64,000 nt of DNA from Brasilonema angustatum HA4187-MV1 (GCA_019359695.1 JAHHGV010000008.1:1-64000), one strand, 5' to 3'; numbered from the stretch's first letter, positions 19,161 to 30,219 are shown. The notes: a model not told the origin generated them from the letters alone. A program made the numbers and translations.

Positions 19161-22100
19161 GTGGATAATATCGAAGACCTTTATGAACTTTCACCCATGC
19201 AGCAGGGGATGCTCTTTCATACCCTTTATGCACCAGAATCGGAAATTTATTTTGAGCAATTGCTTTGTATCTTCTCTGGGGAATTGAATTTTCCTGGCTT
19301 TCAACAAGCTTGGCAGCAAATTGTTGCGCGACACCCAGTTTTACGCAGTTCCTTTTATTGGGAAGAGATAGAAAAGCCCTTGCAAATGGTGAGTAAGCAA
19401 GTGGAACTCCCGTGGGTGGAATTGGATTGGCGTCATTTAACAGCCGATGAACAACAACAGCATTTAGAGGATTTTTTAGAAGGCGATCGCCAAAAAGAAT
19501 TCGATCTTTCTGAAGCTCCCCTAATGCGCTTCACCATCATTCAGCTTGGGGAACAAACTTATCAATTTATCTGGAGTCATCATCATATTCTCTTTGATGG
19601 CTGGTCGATGCAGATTGTGCTGAAAGAAGTTTTAGCTTTGTATGAAGCTAATCAACGAGGCGAACATTTACGCCTGCTTCCCGCTCGTCCCTATCGAGAG
19701 TATATTGATTGGTTACACCAACAAAATATTACTCAGGCAAAGAACTTTTGGCAACAAACTCTCCAGGGGTTTGAGGTTCCTACGCCTTTAATAGGGAACA
19801 GGCAACAGGTAACAGGGAACAGGGAATACAATGAAAAACTTTTCCAATTATCTCAAACAGTAACTGACAAGCTGCAATATGCGGCGCGACAGCATCATTT
19901 AACTTTGAATAATTTGGTGCAAGGAGCATGGGCACTGCTACTTTCCCGTTACAGTGGGGAAAGCGATGTGGTTTTTGGTGCAACTGTATCCGGTCGCCCA
20001 CCGAATCTAGCGGGAGTCGATTCAATGGTTGGGCTATTGATCAACACTCTTCCTATACGGGTACAAGTTACAGCAAAAACAGAATTATTGCCCTGGCTCA
20101 AGCATTTACAAACCCAAGCATTTGAGCAGGAACAGTATACCTACTACTCTCTGGCAGAAATTCAGCGCCTAAGTAATGTTCCCCCAGGAATACCACTGTT
20201 CGAGAGCCTGTTAGTATTTGAGAATTATCCGCTCGATTCTGCTGAGCAGGAAAATAAAAAAACTTTAGAAATTAGTCATCTTCGTTGTTTTGAACGCACG
20301 AATTATCCTTTAACGGTAGTGGTTAATCCTGAATCACAATTGTCTGGCAGGATTATCTATGATACTAGTCGTTTCGAGGAACAAACAATTGAGCGCATGA
20401 TTGGACATTTCCAAACATTGCTAGAAGGAATGGCAGCCAATCTACAACAAGATATTTCCCAATTATCTCTGCTTAGTGCAGCTGAACAAGAACAATTAAT
20501 TCTACAGGAAAATCAACAAAAAAGAAATTCTATTCATTACAAATGTATTCATACTTTATTTGAAGAACAAGTAGAAAAAACCCCCAACGCAGTAGCAGTT
20601 GTCTATGATAAACAACACTTAACTTATAGGGAGTTGAATAACCGCGCCAATCAATTAGCCCATTACCTACAAGATCTGGGAGTTAAACCCGAAGTACGGG
20701 TGGGAATTTGTGTCGAGCGTTCACTTTTAATGGTGATAGGAATACTCGCTATTCTCAAAGCGGGTGGGGCTTATGTTCCGTTAGATCCGGCTTATCCTTC
20801 TGAAAGACTGGCGTTGATGATGGAAGATGTACAAACACCCATCTTACTAACACAAACTCATTTGTGCGAGCAGGTGCCAATCTATAATCAAACTGTAGTG
20901 AATCTTGACTCAGACTGGGAAATAATTGCCCAATACAAAGAAGACAATTTGCCAAGTGAAGTTAATCCAGAAAATTTAGCTTATATCATTTATACCTCTG
21001 GCTCAACCGGAACACCAAAAGGAACAGAAGTTCCCCACCGTAGCATTATCGGTTTTATGTTTGGGGTTGATTACATTCAACTTGATGCAGAACAAATTTG
21101 GCTACAACATTCATCGATTTCTTGGGATGTACTAACCCTAGAACTTTGGCCGCCCTTGCTTTACGGGGGACGTTGTATACTTTACCCAGATAAAATTCCT
21201 ACACCTCTTGGCTTAAGCCGCATCATCCAAGAACAAGCAGTTAACACCCTCTGGCTGACTACAACCGTATTCAATCTCATGATTGACACGATACCTGAAA
21301 GTTTGTCAGGCGTTAAACAACTGCTGTTTGGGGGAGAGTCCGCTTCTACACCTCATGTTCGTCGCGCGATAGAACTATTGCCGGAAACGCAAATTATTCA
21401 TGCTTATGGTCCTTCGGAATGTACAGTGTTTACCTCTTGTTATCCGATTCCCAAACAATTTGGTCAAAATGTTCATTCAATTCCCATTGGAAAACCCATC
21501 GGTGACAGAACAGTTTATCTACTAGATAGAGATTTACACAGAGTTCCAATTGATGTTCCTGGAGAACTCTATGTGGGTGGGGCAAGTGTTGCTAGAGGTT
21601 ACTTAAATCAACCACAATTAACACGGGAAAGATTTATTCCTAATCCTTTTGTTGAGGGTGACACACTTTACAAAACCGGAGATTTAGTGCGCCGTCTTCC
21701 TGATGGAAATCTGGAATTTTTAGGTCGAATAGATACACAGGTAAAAATTCGCGGCTTTCGTATTGAATTAGAAGAAATTGAAACGGTTTTAATTCAACAC
21801 CCAGGTATAAAACAAGTCGTAGTCATTGCGCAGGAAGACGAACCTGGGAACAAGTACTTAATTGCCTATCTCCTAACCACGGACAACCCACCAACTGCTA
21901 GCACTCTGCGAAACTTCCTCAATCAAAAGCTGCCCGACTACATGATTCCCGCTGCTTTCGTATTTGTTGAGAAATTTCCTCTGACTCTTAATGGTAAGAT
22001 AAATCGTCGTGCTTTGCCTGCTCTAGATACTTCCCAAAGAAATCTAGAGGTTAATTTTGTTGCTCCGCGCACGCCTACCGAACAAGAACTAGCTACCATT

Positions 22101-22382
22101 TGGACTGAAGTTCTCAAATTAAAACAGGTGGGAATTCACGATAATTTTTTGGAGTTGGGGGGACATTCTTTACTGGCTACCCAAGTCATTTCTCGATTAA
22201 GAGAAGCCTTTTCTCTAGATTTTCCTCTGCGTTATCTGTTTGAAAATCCGACCATTGCCGAACTCGCCCAAAAAGTGATTGCTCAACAAATTGAACAAGC
22301 AGAAAATGATGAGCTAACACAGATTTTAGGTGATGTTGAGCAGTTATCAGAAGAAGAAGTGACCCAGCAATTACTTTTTTGA
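19161..22382 (+). CDS. apnB: NRPS, C-A-T (third residue)
   Basis: A 1073-residue single-module synthetase. The C domain is about 1-440 (SPMQQGMLFH near the start; HHILFDG at 141-147), of the type that accepts a D-configured upstream residue, which fits the preceding epimerase. A is about 470-960 (YTSGSTGTPKG at 611-621) and T follows (LGGHSL, Ser1003). Pocket residues read DVLWLGAVFK, nearest to Val/Ile-type codes; Val or Ile is usual at this position in anabaenopeptins. The C-terminal tail (LSEEEVTQQLLF) looks like a short docking segment. The start is GTG 19161 with AGAGG upstream. In the C domain, residues encoded by 19789-19829 derive from a short AACAGG-type DNA repeat (see separate entry). 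Confidence 0.93.
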   Translation: MDNIEDLYELSPMQQGMLFHTLYAPESEIYFEQLLCIFSGELNFPGFQQAWQQIVARHPVLRSSFYWEEIEKPLQMVSKQVELPWVELDWRHLTADEQQQHLEDFLEGDRQKEFDLSEAPLMRFTIIQLGEQTYQFIWSHHHILFDGWSMQIVLKEVLALYEANQRGEHLRLLPARPYREYIDWLHQQNITQAKNFWQQTLQGFEVPTPLIGNRQQVTGNREYNEKLFQLSQTVTDKLQYAARQHHLTLNNLVQGAWALLLSRYSGESDVVFGATVSGRPPNLAGVDSMVGLLINTLPIRVQVTAKTELLPWLKHLQTQAFEQEQYTYYSLAEIQRLSNVPPGIPLFESLLVFENYPLDSAEQENKKTLEISHLRCFERTNYPLTVVVNPESQLSGRIIYDTSRFEEQTIERMIGHFQTLLEGMAANLQQDISQLSLLSAAEQEQLILQENQQKRNSIHYKCIHTLFEEQVEKTPNAVAVVYDKQHLTYRELNNRANQLAHYLQDLGVKPEVRVGICVERSLLMVIGILAILKAGGAYVPLDPAYPSERLALMMEDVQTPILLTQTHLCEQVPIYNQTVVNLDSDWEIIAQYKEDNLPSEVNPENLAYIIYTSGSTGTPKGTEVPHRSIIGFMFGVDYIQLDAEQIWLQHSSISWDVLTLELWPPLLYGGRCILYPDKIPTPLGLSRIIQEQAVNTLWLTTTVFNLMIDTIPESLSGVKQLLFGGESASTPHVRRAIELLPETQIIHAYGPSECTVFTSCYPIPKQFGQNVHSIPIGKPIGDRTVYLLDRDLHRVPIDVPGELYVGGASVARGYLNQPQLTRERFIPNPFVEGDTLYKTGDLVRRLPDGNLEFLGRIDTQVKIRGFRIELEEIETVLIQHPGIKQVVVIAQEDEPGNKYLIAYLLTTDNPPTASTLRNFLNQKLPDYMIPAAFVFVEKFPLTLNGKINRRALPALDTSQRNLEVNFVAPRTPTEQELATIWTEVLKLKQVGIHDNFLELGGHSLLATQVISRLREAFSLDFPLRYLFENPTIAELAQKVIAQQIEQAENDELTQILGDVEQLSEEEVTQQLLF
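19794..19829 (+). repeat. AACAGG-type minisatellite inside C domain
   Basis: The stretch is made of four imperfect (G)GGAACAGG/TAACAGG units: GGGAACAGG, CAACAGG, TAACAGG, GAACAGG. It is read in frame as GNRQQVTGNRE between TPLI and the conserved part of the C domain. This repeat style is common in intergenic DNA of filamentous cyanobacteria, so it looks like an in-frame insertion. Confidence 0.7.
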
Positions 22383-22461
22383 GTATCAACAGCATTTTTT
22401 TTATTTCTCTGTGTTTTCTGTGCTTCTATTCAAAAAAAACTAATTTTTAACGATAAGTATT

Positions 22462-25400
22462 ATGAGCGATATACTAAAACGTCTTGAAAAACTTTCGCCA
22501 GAAAAGCGAGAATTAGTCCTACAAAAACTGAAAAAACAACAGCAATCTTCACAAAATGACCACAGGTTAACTCCCCCCCTCACACCCGTATCGCGGGAAC
22601 ACCCCCTTCCTCTCTCCTTTGCCCAACAAAGATTGTGGTTTCTTGACCAACTAGAAGGGGAAAATTGTGTCTACAATGTTCCGTTTTTCTGGCAAATTAG
22701 CGGATTTCTGAATATCAGTGCTTTAGAACAAGCGATCGCAGAAATTGTTCAACGTCATGAAGTCTTACGTACTAGTTTCTCAGTTGTCGATGGATCGCCA
22801 ATACAGGTGATTCATGCTCATTCCCAACTGATGATACAGGTTCTAGACTGGCGACAATTGACAGAAAAAGACCAGTTCAGCAAAGCACAGCAGTTAGCCA
22901 CAGAAGACTTGCAACAGCCATTTGACTTATCAAACCCACCTTTGCTGCGGGTAAAGTTGTTGCAACTAACTGACCAATCCCATCTACTGTTGCTCGTCAT
23001 CCATCATATCGTTTGTGATGGTTGGTCAATGGACATATTCCGCCGTGAATTGTTCACCCTTTATACCGCATTTTGCGCCAAAGAGCCGTCTCCCTTACCC
23101 GAATTATCGCTACAATATGCAGATTTTGCTCACTGGCAAAGACAATGGTTACAGGGAGAGGTACTCCAAAAGCAACTTAATTACTGGCAAAAACAATTAG
23201 CTGAAGTTCCGCCCCTGTTAGAATTGCCAACAGATCAACCCCGCCCTTCAGTTCAAAGTTTTAGGGGGCGTAGCGAGTTTTTGCAACTCAATCAAGATCT
23301 AACACAGAAGCTGAAGCGTTTAAGTCAGGAGTCAGGAACCACCCTGTTTATGACAATACTTGCAGCATTTACGCTGTTACTGTCGCGCTACAGTGGACAA
23401 GAGGATATTGTTGTTGGTTCTGCGATCGCCAATCGCAACCGTCGTGAAACAGAAACACTAATTGGCTTTTTTGTCAATACCCTAGCTTTGCGTACCAACC
23501 TGCAAGGGAATCCAACTTTCCTAGAATTACTTAAACGGGTGAAGCAAGTCACCTTGGATGCTTACGACCATCAAGACTTACCTTTTGAAAAACTAGTTGA
23601 TGAATTGGGTAAGGAGCGATCGCTTTCTCATCATCCCCTGTTTCAAGTGGCTTTTAGCTTGCAAAATGAAACTCCAGATAAACTAGAAATTCCTGGATTA
23701 ACTCTCACCCGTTTTCAGTGGGAAAATACAACGACGCTGTTTGATTTGTCGCTGATTTTTCGAGAAACGCCGCAGGGATTGATCGGAGAATGGGAATATG
23801 CGACAGATTTATTTGAAGCTAAAACTATTCAAAGGATGGCGGGACATTTTGAAGTTCTGCTTGAGGCAATTGTTGATAACCCTCGACAACCGATCAATAC
23901 TTTGCCTTTAATGACAGCGGCGGAACTGCTACAACTACAAGCCTGGAATCAAACTCAAACTGAATATCCTGAAGATCAAACTCTAGTTGACTTATTTGAA
24001 CAACAAGTTGAAAAAAATCCTCATAATATCGCTTTGGTGTTTGAATCTCAAAGCTTGACTTATCAGCAACTTAATCAAAAAGCTAATCAATTAGCTCATT
24101 ATTTAATTCAAAATCACCAAATTCAGCCAGATACCTTAATTAGTATCTGTGTCGAACGCTCTATTGAGATGATTATTGGTGTACTCGGTATCCTTAAAGC
24201 AGGTGGGGCTTATGTGCCGATTGACCCCAATTATCCCAAACAGCGGATTGGGTTCATGTTAGAAGATTCTGGGACATCGGTGTTGCTGACCCAAAGTTTC
24301 CTCACTGATCGACTACCACTAACTGAACTGGAAAACTCGCCTAAGATTATTTGTTTAGATCGGGAAACTTTTGCCCAAGAGTTAATAGATAATCCCAGTC
24401 CTCAAAGTACACCATTAGATTTGGCTTATGCGATCTATACCTCTGGTTCCACCGGACAACCCAAGGGAGTAATGATTTCGCATCGAGGACTGGTGAATAT
24501 GACTTTGGCAGTTAACCAAGTTTTACAAATTCAACCCCAAAGCCGTTTGCTTCAGTTTGCTTCTTTCAGCTTCGATGCCTCAATTTCAGAAATTGCTACT
24601 GCCCTCGCCGCAGGCGCTTGTTTGTATCTTGCTAAAAAAGAAAGCTTGTTACCTAGTCAAAGCTTGGTTGACTTCTTAGCTGAACACAAAATTACCCACA
24701 GCTTTTTACCTCCTTCAGCTTTATCTGTCTTACCTCAAGCCACCTTACCGGATTTGCAAACCATAGGGGTTGGTGGTGAGGCTTGCCCAGCAGAATTAGT
24801 TACCCAGTGGGCACAGGGACGGCGTTTCTTTAATTGCTATGGACCAACGGAATCTACGGTGAATGCTGCGATCGCTCTAGTTGAACCCAATGGCAAAAAA
24901 CCGCCTATCGGTAAACCGTTGCCCAATATCCGCATCTATATTTTAGATGCAAATAATCAACTATTACCCCCAGGAATACCAGGCCAATTGTGTATTGCTG
25001 GCGTTGGTTTAGCCAGAGGCTATCTTAATCGTCCTGAAATGACCGCCGAAAAATTTATTGAAGTTGAATTCTTCGGTAAAATCGAGCGAATTTATAAAAC
25101 TGGCGACTTGGCAAGATGGAGAGATAATGGAAACCTTGAATATCTCGGTCGCATTGACGATCAAATTAAACTGCGGGGCTTCCGCATTGAATTGGGTGAA
25201 ATTGAATCACTATTATTGCAACACCCATCAGTAAAAGAAGCCGTTGTCATTTTATATGAAACTGATAGTAATCCCCGGTTAGTAGGTTATGTCACGGCGG
25301 TAGAAAAATCCGTTAATTTAGGCGGTCAACTCAAAGACAACCTAAAAATTCGCTTGCCGAATTATATGATTCCTAGCCAGATTATGGTCTTGGATAAGTT

Positions 25401-28400
25401 GCCCCTTAGCCCTAACGGTAAACTAGATCGTAAAGCTCTACCAGCACCAGATCCAGCTACTTGCAATGACTTTGAAATGCCTGTAACTCCCACAGAAGAA
25501 CTACTGGCTACTTTATGGCAAGGTTTGTTAAAAGTTAAGTCTGTTGGTCGCCCTGATAACTTCTTTGAACTGGGAGGACATTCCCTATTAGCAACCCAAT
25601 TGGTTGTCCGTATTCGTGACAGTTTTGGAGTAGAATTACCTGTCCGCAAGGTATTTGAGCAGAGCGTTTTGTCTGAGTTGGCTACAGTTATTGACAAAGC
25701 TGCTTTCGGGTTCACCCTACCTCCGATCACACCCCAGCCAGAAAATGAAGCCAAAACTCTGTCCTTTGCCCAATCAAGACTCTGGTTTTTAGCCCAGCTT
25801 GAAGGTAAAGGCACTTCGGCTACCTACAATATGTCAGCGGCTCTGCAACTTGACGGCAATTTGTGTATAAAAGCTTTGCGTGCAAGTTTTGAGTATCTCC
25901 TCGAACGCCATGCTATTTTACGCACCTATTTTCCTGCACTGGAAGGAGAAGCCCAAGTAGTCGTTAAAAATCTAGAGGATATAGAAGTGCTGGAGATCGT
26001 AGATTTACGGGAAGCGCCTCAGCCTCAAGAGGAAATTGTACAACGTTTAGTCGATACTCATGCTCAAGAACCCTTTGACTTAAATACTGGTCCCCTGTTC
26101 AAGGCGAAACTGTTGCAACTAAGCGAACAGAAAAATGTGCTGCTGCTTAATATGCACCACATTATTAGTGATGGTTGGTCAATGGGAGTGTTTAAGCGTG
26201 AATGGGAACAGGCTTATGCTGCTTTTGCTGCGGGGAATACTCCTCATTTGTCACCGTTGCCGATTCAGTATAGTGATTATGCAGCTTGGCAGCGAAGCTG
26301 GTTACAAGGTGAGGTTTTAGAAAGACAGGAAAATTACTGGAAACAACAACTAGGCGATGCTCCCCGATTGCTGGATTTGCCTACCGATCATCCCCGTCCA
26401 GCGCAACAAAGTTACCAAGGTGGGCGCGAGGAATATTGTTTGAGCAGTGAACTGACTCAGAAACTTAAAACAGTGAGTCAGAAACATGGGGTGAGTTTGT
26501 TTATGACCCTGTTAACGGCTTTTAGTATCTTACTATCTCGTTATAGCCGTCAAGAAGACTTATGTGTCGGTACTGCGATCGCCAACCGCACTCATAGCTA
26601 CACAGAAGGGTTAATCGGTTTTTTTGTCAATACTTTGGTATTGCGAAGTCAAGTCAAACCAGAGCAAGGATTTAGCGAGTTACTTCAACAAACCCGCCAA
26701 ACTTGCTTAGATGCTTACGCTCATCAAGATATTCCCTTTGAGTATTTGGTAGAACAATTACAACCAGAGCGCAATCTGAGCCATAATCCCTTATTCCAAG
26801 TGATGATGGTGCTGCAAAACGCGGTAGGGGCGGGGGTGAATGTTAGTTTACCAGGGCTAGATATTCAATACCTAGAACAAAGTTTCCCGTTTGCCAAGTT
26901 TGATTTATTGCTAGATTTGTGCGAAAGAGATGACCAACTACATTGTATGTGGGAATATGCCACAGATTTATTTGAGGCATCAACAATTAGGCGCATGGCG
27001 AGACATTTTGAAGTTTTGCTGACAGCAATTACTCAAAATCCCCAACAGCCTATCAGTAAACTACCCTTAATCACTACAGCAGAAATCCAACAACTGCTAA
27101 CCTGGAATCAAACCGATACCGATTACCCCCAAAACCAGACTTTGGTAACTCTGTTTGAACAACAAGCAGCACAAACTCCCGATAACATTGCCGTGGTGTT
27201 TGAAGGTCAAAGCTTGAGTTATCAAGAACTCAACCAGAAAGCCAATCAGCTAGCGCATTATTTGTTGGAACTCAAAAGGCAGCAACAACTGCCTGACAAC
27301 TCATTGATAGCGATTTGTCTGGAGCGATCGCTATCTATGGTCATTGGTTTACTCGGTATTCTCAAGGCAGGGAGCGCTTATGTACCGATTGATCCCAATT
27401 ATCCCCGCGATCGCATTTCTTTAATGCTTGAAGATAGTGCAACTCCCATACTGTTGACAACTAACCTAATTAAAGAAAAATTGCCCCTTGACAAACTGGA
27501 AAAGCTCTGTAATGTTCTCTGTTTAGAGACAGAAAGTTTTACTGAACAGCTAATAGATAATCCCCGTTTCCAAAGCTATCCCAATGATTTAGCTTATGTC
27601 ATCTATACTTCCGGCTCGACTGGTAAACCTAAAGGTGCAATTAATGCCCATCTTGGGATTGTTAACCGTCTTTTATGGATGCAAGATACCTATCAACTGA
27701 CATCTCAAGATTGTGTCTTGCAAAAAACCCCTTTTAGTTTTGATGTGTCAGTGTGGGAATTTTTCTGGCCACTGATAACGGGGGCTAAATTAATTGTGGC
27801 TAAACCAGAAGGGCATAAAGATCCAGGTTATCTATCCGAAATCATTGTTAAACACAAAATTACAACACTTCATTTTGTCCCATCGATGCTGCAAGCTTTC
27901 TTACAAACTTGTGATTTTGAACACTGTCGCAGCATTAAACGCGTCATTTGTAGTGGTGAGGCTCTTAGTCTTGAAATGCAACAGACTTTTTTTCAAAAGT
28001 TTAACGCATTGGGAACAGAACTTCATAATTTATATGGCCCTACTGAAGCAGCAGTAGATGTGAGTTTCTGGCAATGTCAGCCCAATCAGCCTTACTTCTT
28101 TGTCCCTATTGGTAAACCTGTGGCCAATACCCAACTTTATGTGTTGGATAAAGATCAAAATCCTTTACCGATTGGCATTCCAGGTGAATTATATATTGGC
28201 GGTATTCAAGTCGGAAAAGGTTATCTTAATAGTGCAGACTTAACTGCACAAAAATTTATTGAACTGAACTTATTCGGTAAGTTAGAACGGGTTTACAAAA
28301 CTGGCGACTTAGCCAAATGGTTAGCTGATGGCATTTTGCAATATTTGGGGCGTATCGATCATCAGGTGAAACTGCGTGGCTTTCGCATCGAATTGGGTGA

Positions 28401-30219
28401 AATTGAAGCTTTCTTAGCCAAAAATCCCAAAATTCAGCAAGCAGTTGTAATTCTAGAAGGAGAAGATGCAATTGATAAGCGCTTGCTAGCTTATATCGTA
28501 CCCACGCCAACAGATAACGACCTAGAAGATGAAAGTCATAAAGCTGAACAGGTGGAACTGTGGCAGCAAGTTTTCAATGATAGCTACTCTCAGCAACAAG
28601 CCCCAACCGATGACCCAACCCTCAATATAGCAGGTTGGAATGACAGCTACACTGGAGTTGCCATTCCCCAAGCGGCAATGCAGGAATGGCGAGATACAAC
28701 AGTTGACCAAATTCTGGAACTTGAACCGAAACGGGTTTGGGAAATTGGTTGCGGCACAGGGATGTTATTGTTTAAAGTTGCGCCTCATTGTCAGCATTAT
28801 CTAGGTACGGATTTTTCACCGGAAGCATTGCAGTATATTGAACAATATCTTAAACAGCAGTCTCTTAATGAAAAAGTTACTTTAAAACAAAGTGCAGCTA
28901 ACCAGTTTGACGGCATTGAGACAAATGCTTATGACTTAGTGATCATGAATTCCGTCATCCAGTATTTTCCCACCTTGGATTACTTTTTGGAAGTTTTGCA
29001 GGGGGCTGTCAAAGCTGTGACGACTCAAGGAGCAATCTTTATTGGGGATATACGAAATCTCAATCTGCTGGAAACTTTCCACACCGCAGTGGAATTTTAT
29101 CGCGCCGCCGATGAATTATCAATTAAGGACTTGCGTCAACAGATTCAAAAAAGCATCCGCACCGAAGAGGAATTACTAATTGACCCTGATTTCTTTATCG
29201 CCCTCAAACAACAAATTCCTCGCATTAGTCACGTGCAAATTCAATTGAAGCAAGGTTATGCTCAGACGGAAATGAGCCGTTTTCGTTACGACGTTGTTTT
29301 ACACTTGGATCGGGCAGATACTCCCGTAGCAGAACCTCAATGGTTAGATTGGCAAGAACAACAGTTGAATCTGGAAACAATCGAGAAAATTTTAACAACT
29401 CAGCAACCAGATTTACTAAGCATTAAAGATATTCCCAATGCGCGTCTAACTTCAGAGATGGAGTTGTTAGAACAAATTGCTCAATTAGATGGTACTGTTA
29501 CAGACTTAAAAGCGGCAGTAGCCCAAGTAAAATCAGGCATAGAACCCGAAGCATTCCGAACTTTAACGCGAGATTTGCCCTATACAGCTTTTCTCCAATA
29601 TAGCTCCACAGGATTTTCTAATTACGATGTTGTTTTCCAAAGGAATGTCCCTGGACAGGTGACTTTGCCACGATTCCCAACAACAGATAATTTGCGGCTG
29701 AAACTTTGGCAACATTACGCCAACCAACCGCTGCAATATCGCACCAATCAAGTTGATCCAGCATTATTAGACGAATGGCGGGATTTTCTGGCAAAAAATC
29801 TCCCTGATTATATGATTCCTAGCCATTTTATTGTTTTAGAAAAACTACCACTGACACCAAATGGAAAAGTAGACCGCAAAGCCTTACCAGCGCCAGATAA
29901 AATAGTTTCGTCAACAGACATTGAATTGGCTGTGACATCGACGGAAAAATTGCTGGCTCAATTGTGGGCAAAGCTGCTTAAATATGAAGCGATCGCCCGA
30001 CAAGACAACTTCTTCAACTTGGGAGGACATTCCCTATTAGCCACCCAACTATCCTACCGCATCCGCGACACCTTCAAAGTAGAACTGCCACTGCGTAAGG
30101 TATTTGAGTACCCTACCCTCAGTGAATTGGCGAATTATCTTGATACCTGCATTTGGGTTAATTCCACCACCGCAGATATGCAACCTTTAAACTCAGACGA
30201 AGAGGAAATTGAACTATGA
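22462..30219 (+). CDS. apnC: NRPS, C-A-T-C-A-MT-T (residues 4 and 5)
   Basis: A 2585-residue bimodular synthetase. A short N-terminal docking helix (LSPEKRELVLQKLKK) precedes C1 (HHIVCDG at 181-187), A4 (YTSGSTGQPKG at 659-669), T (Ser1041), C2 (HHIISDG at 1232-1238), A5 (YTSGSTGKPKG at 1715-1725), an inserted SAM-dependent N-methyltransferase (EIGCGTG at 2094-2100) and T (Ser2524). Pocket reads are DASFGGCVNK for A4 (uncertain; this position is homotyrosine or homophenylalanine in known anabaenopeptins) and DVWHISLVDK for A5. The A5 code matches Ser-type codes rather than Ala, so the product may carry N-methyl-Ser. The C-terminus is acidic (NSDEEEIEL) and overlaps the next gene by 4 bp (ATGA); it may dock with that protein's TubC-like domain. 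The gene starts 79 bp after the previous stop. Confidence 0.93.
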   Translation: MSDILKRLEKLSPEKRELVLQKLKKQQQSSQNDHRLTPPLTPVSREHPLPLSFAQQRLWFLDQLEGENCVYNVPFFWQISGFLNISALEQAIAEIVQRHEVLRTSFSVVDGSPIQVIHAHSQLMIQVLDWRQLTEKDQFSKAQQLATEDLQQPFDLSNPPLLRVKLLQLTDQSHLLLLVIHHIVCDGWSMDIFRRELFTLYTAFCAKEPSPLPELSLQYADFAHWQRQWLQGEVLQKQLNYWQKQLAEVPPLLELPTDQPRPSVQSFRGRSEFLQLNQDLTQKLKRLSQESGTTLFMTILAAFTLLLSRYSGQEDIVVGSAIANRNRRETETLIGFFVNTLALRTNLQGNPTFLELLKRVKQVTLDAYDHQDLPFEKLVDELGKERSLSHHPLFQVAFSLQNETPDKLEIPGLTLTRFQWENTTTLFDLSLIFRETPQGLIGEWEYATDLFEAKTIQRMAGHFEVLLEAIVDNPRQPINTLPLMTAAELLQLQAWNQTQTEYPEDQTLVDLFEQQVEKNPHNIALVFESQSLTYQQLNQKANQLAHYLIQNHQIQPDTLISICVERSIEMIIGVLGILKAGGAYVPIDPNYPKQRIGFMLEDSGTSVLLTQSFLTDRLPLTELENSPKIICLDRETFAQELIDNPSPQSTPLDLAYAIYTSGSTGQPKGVMISHRGLVNMTLAVNQVLQIQPQSRLLQFASFSFDASISEIATALAAGACLYLAKKESLLPSQSLVDFLAEHKITHSFLPPSALSVLPQATLPDLQTIGVGGEACPAELVTQWAQGRRFFNCYGPTESTVNAAIALVEPNGKKPPIGKPLPNIRIYILDANNQLLPPGIPGQLCIAGVGLARGYLNRPEMTAEKFIEVEFFGKIERIYKTGDLARWRDNGNLEYLGRIDDQIKLRGFRIELGEIESLLLQHPSVKEAVVILYETDSNPRLVGYVTAVEKSVNLGGQLKDNLKIRLPNYMIPSQIMVLDKLPLSPNGKLDRKALPAPDPATCNDFEMPVTPTEELLATLWQGLLKVKSVGRPDNFFELGGHSLLATQLVVRIRDSFGVELPVRKVFEQSVLSELATVIDKAAFGFTLPPITPQPENEAKTLSFAQSRLWFLAQLEGKGTSATYNMSAALQLDGNLCIKALRASFEYLLERHAILRTYFPALEGEAQVVVKNLEDIEVLEIVDLREAPQPQEEIVQRLVDTHAQEPFDLNTGPLFKAKLLQLSEQKNVLLLNMHHIISDGWSMGVFKREWEQAYAAFAAGNTPHLSPLPIQYSDYAAWQRSWLQGEVLERQENYWKQQLGDAPRLLDLPTDHPRPAQQSYQGGREEYCLSSELTQKLKTVSQKHGVSLFMTLLTAFSILLSRYSRQEDLCVGTAIANRTHSYTEGLIGFFVNTLVLRSQVKPEQGFSELLQQTRQTCLDAYAHQDIPFEYLVEQLQPERNLSHNPLFQVMMVLQNAVGAGVNVSLPGLDIQYLEQSFPFAKFDLLLDLCERDDQLHCMWEYATDLFEASTIRRMARHFEVLLTAITQNPQQPISKLPLITTAEIQQLLTWNQTDTDYPQNQTLVTLFEQQAAQTPDNIAVVFEGQSLSYQELNQKANQLAHYLLELKRQQQLPDNSLIAICLERSLSMVIGLLGILKAGSAYVPIDPNYPRDRISLMLEDSATPILLTTNLIKEKLPLDKLEKLCNVLCLETESFTEQLIDNPRFQSYPNDLAYVIYTSGSTGKPKGAINAHLGIVNRLLWMQDTYQLTSQDCVLQKTPFSFDVSVWEFFWPLITGAKLIVAKPEGHKDPGYLSEIIVKHKITTLHFVPSMLQAFLQTCDFEHCRSIKRVICSGEALSLEMQQTFFQKFNALGTELHNLYGPTEAAVDVSFWQCQPNQPYFFVPIGKPVANTQLYVLDKDQNPLPIGIPGELYIGGIQVGKGYLNSADLTAQKFIELNLFGKLERVYKTGDLAKWLADGILQYLGRIDHQVKLRGFRIELGEIEAFLAKNPKIQQAVVILEGEDAIDKRLLAYIVPTPTDNDLEDESHKAEQVELWQQVFNDSYSQQQAPTDDPTLNIAGWNDSYTGVAIPQAAMQEWRDTTVDQILELEPKRVWEIGCGTGMLLFKVAPHCQHYLGTDFSPEALQYIEQYLKQQSLNEKVTLKQSAANQFDGIETNAYDLVIMNSVIQYFPTLDYFLEVLQGAVKAVTTQGAIFIGDIRNLNLLETFHTAVEFYRAADELSIKDLRQQIQKSIRTEEELLIDPDFFIALKQQIPRISHVQIQLKQGYAQTEMSRFRYDVVLHLDRADTPVAEPQWLDWQEQQLNLETIEKILTTQQPDLLSIKDIPNARLTSEMELLEQIAQLDGTVTDLKAAVAQVKSGIEPEAFRTLTRDLPYTAFLQYSSTGFSNYDVVFQRNVPGQVTLPRFPTTDNLRLKLWQHYANQPLQYRTNQVDPALLDEWRDFLAKNLPDYMIPSHFIVLEKLPLTPNGKVDRKALPAPDKIVSSTDIELAVTSTEKLLAQLWAKLLKYEAIARQDNFFNLGGHSLLATQLSYRIRDTFKVELPLRKVFEYPTLSELANYLDTCIWVNSTTADMQPLNSDEEEIEL

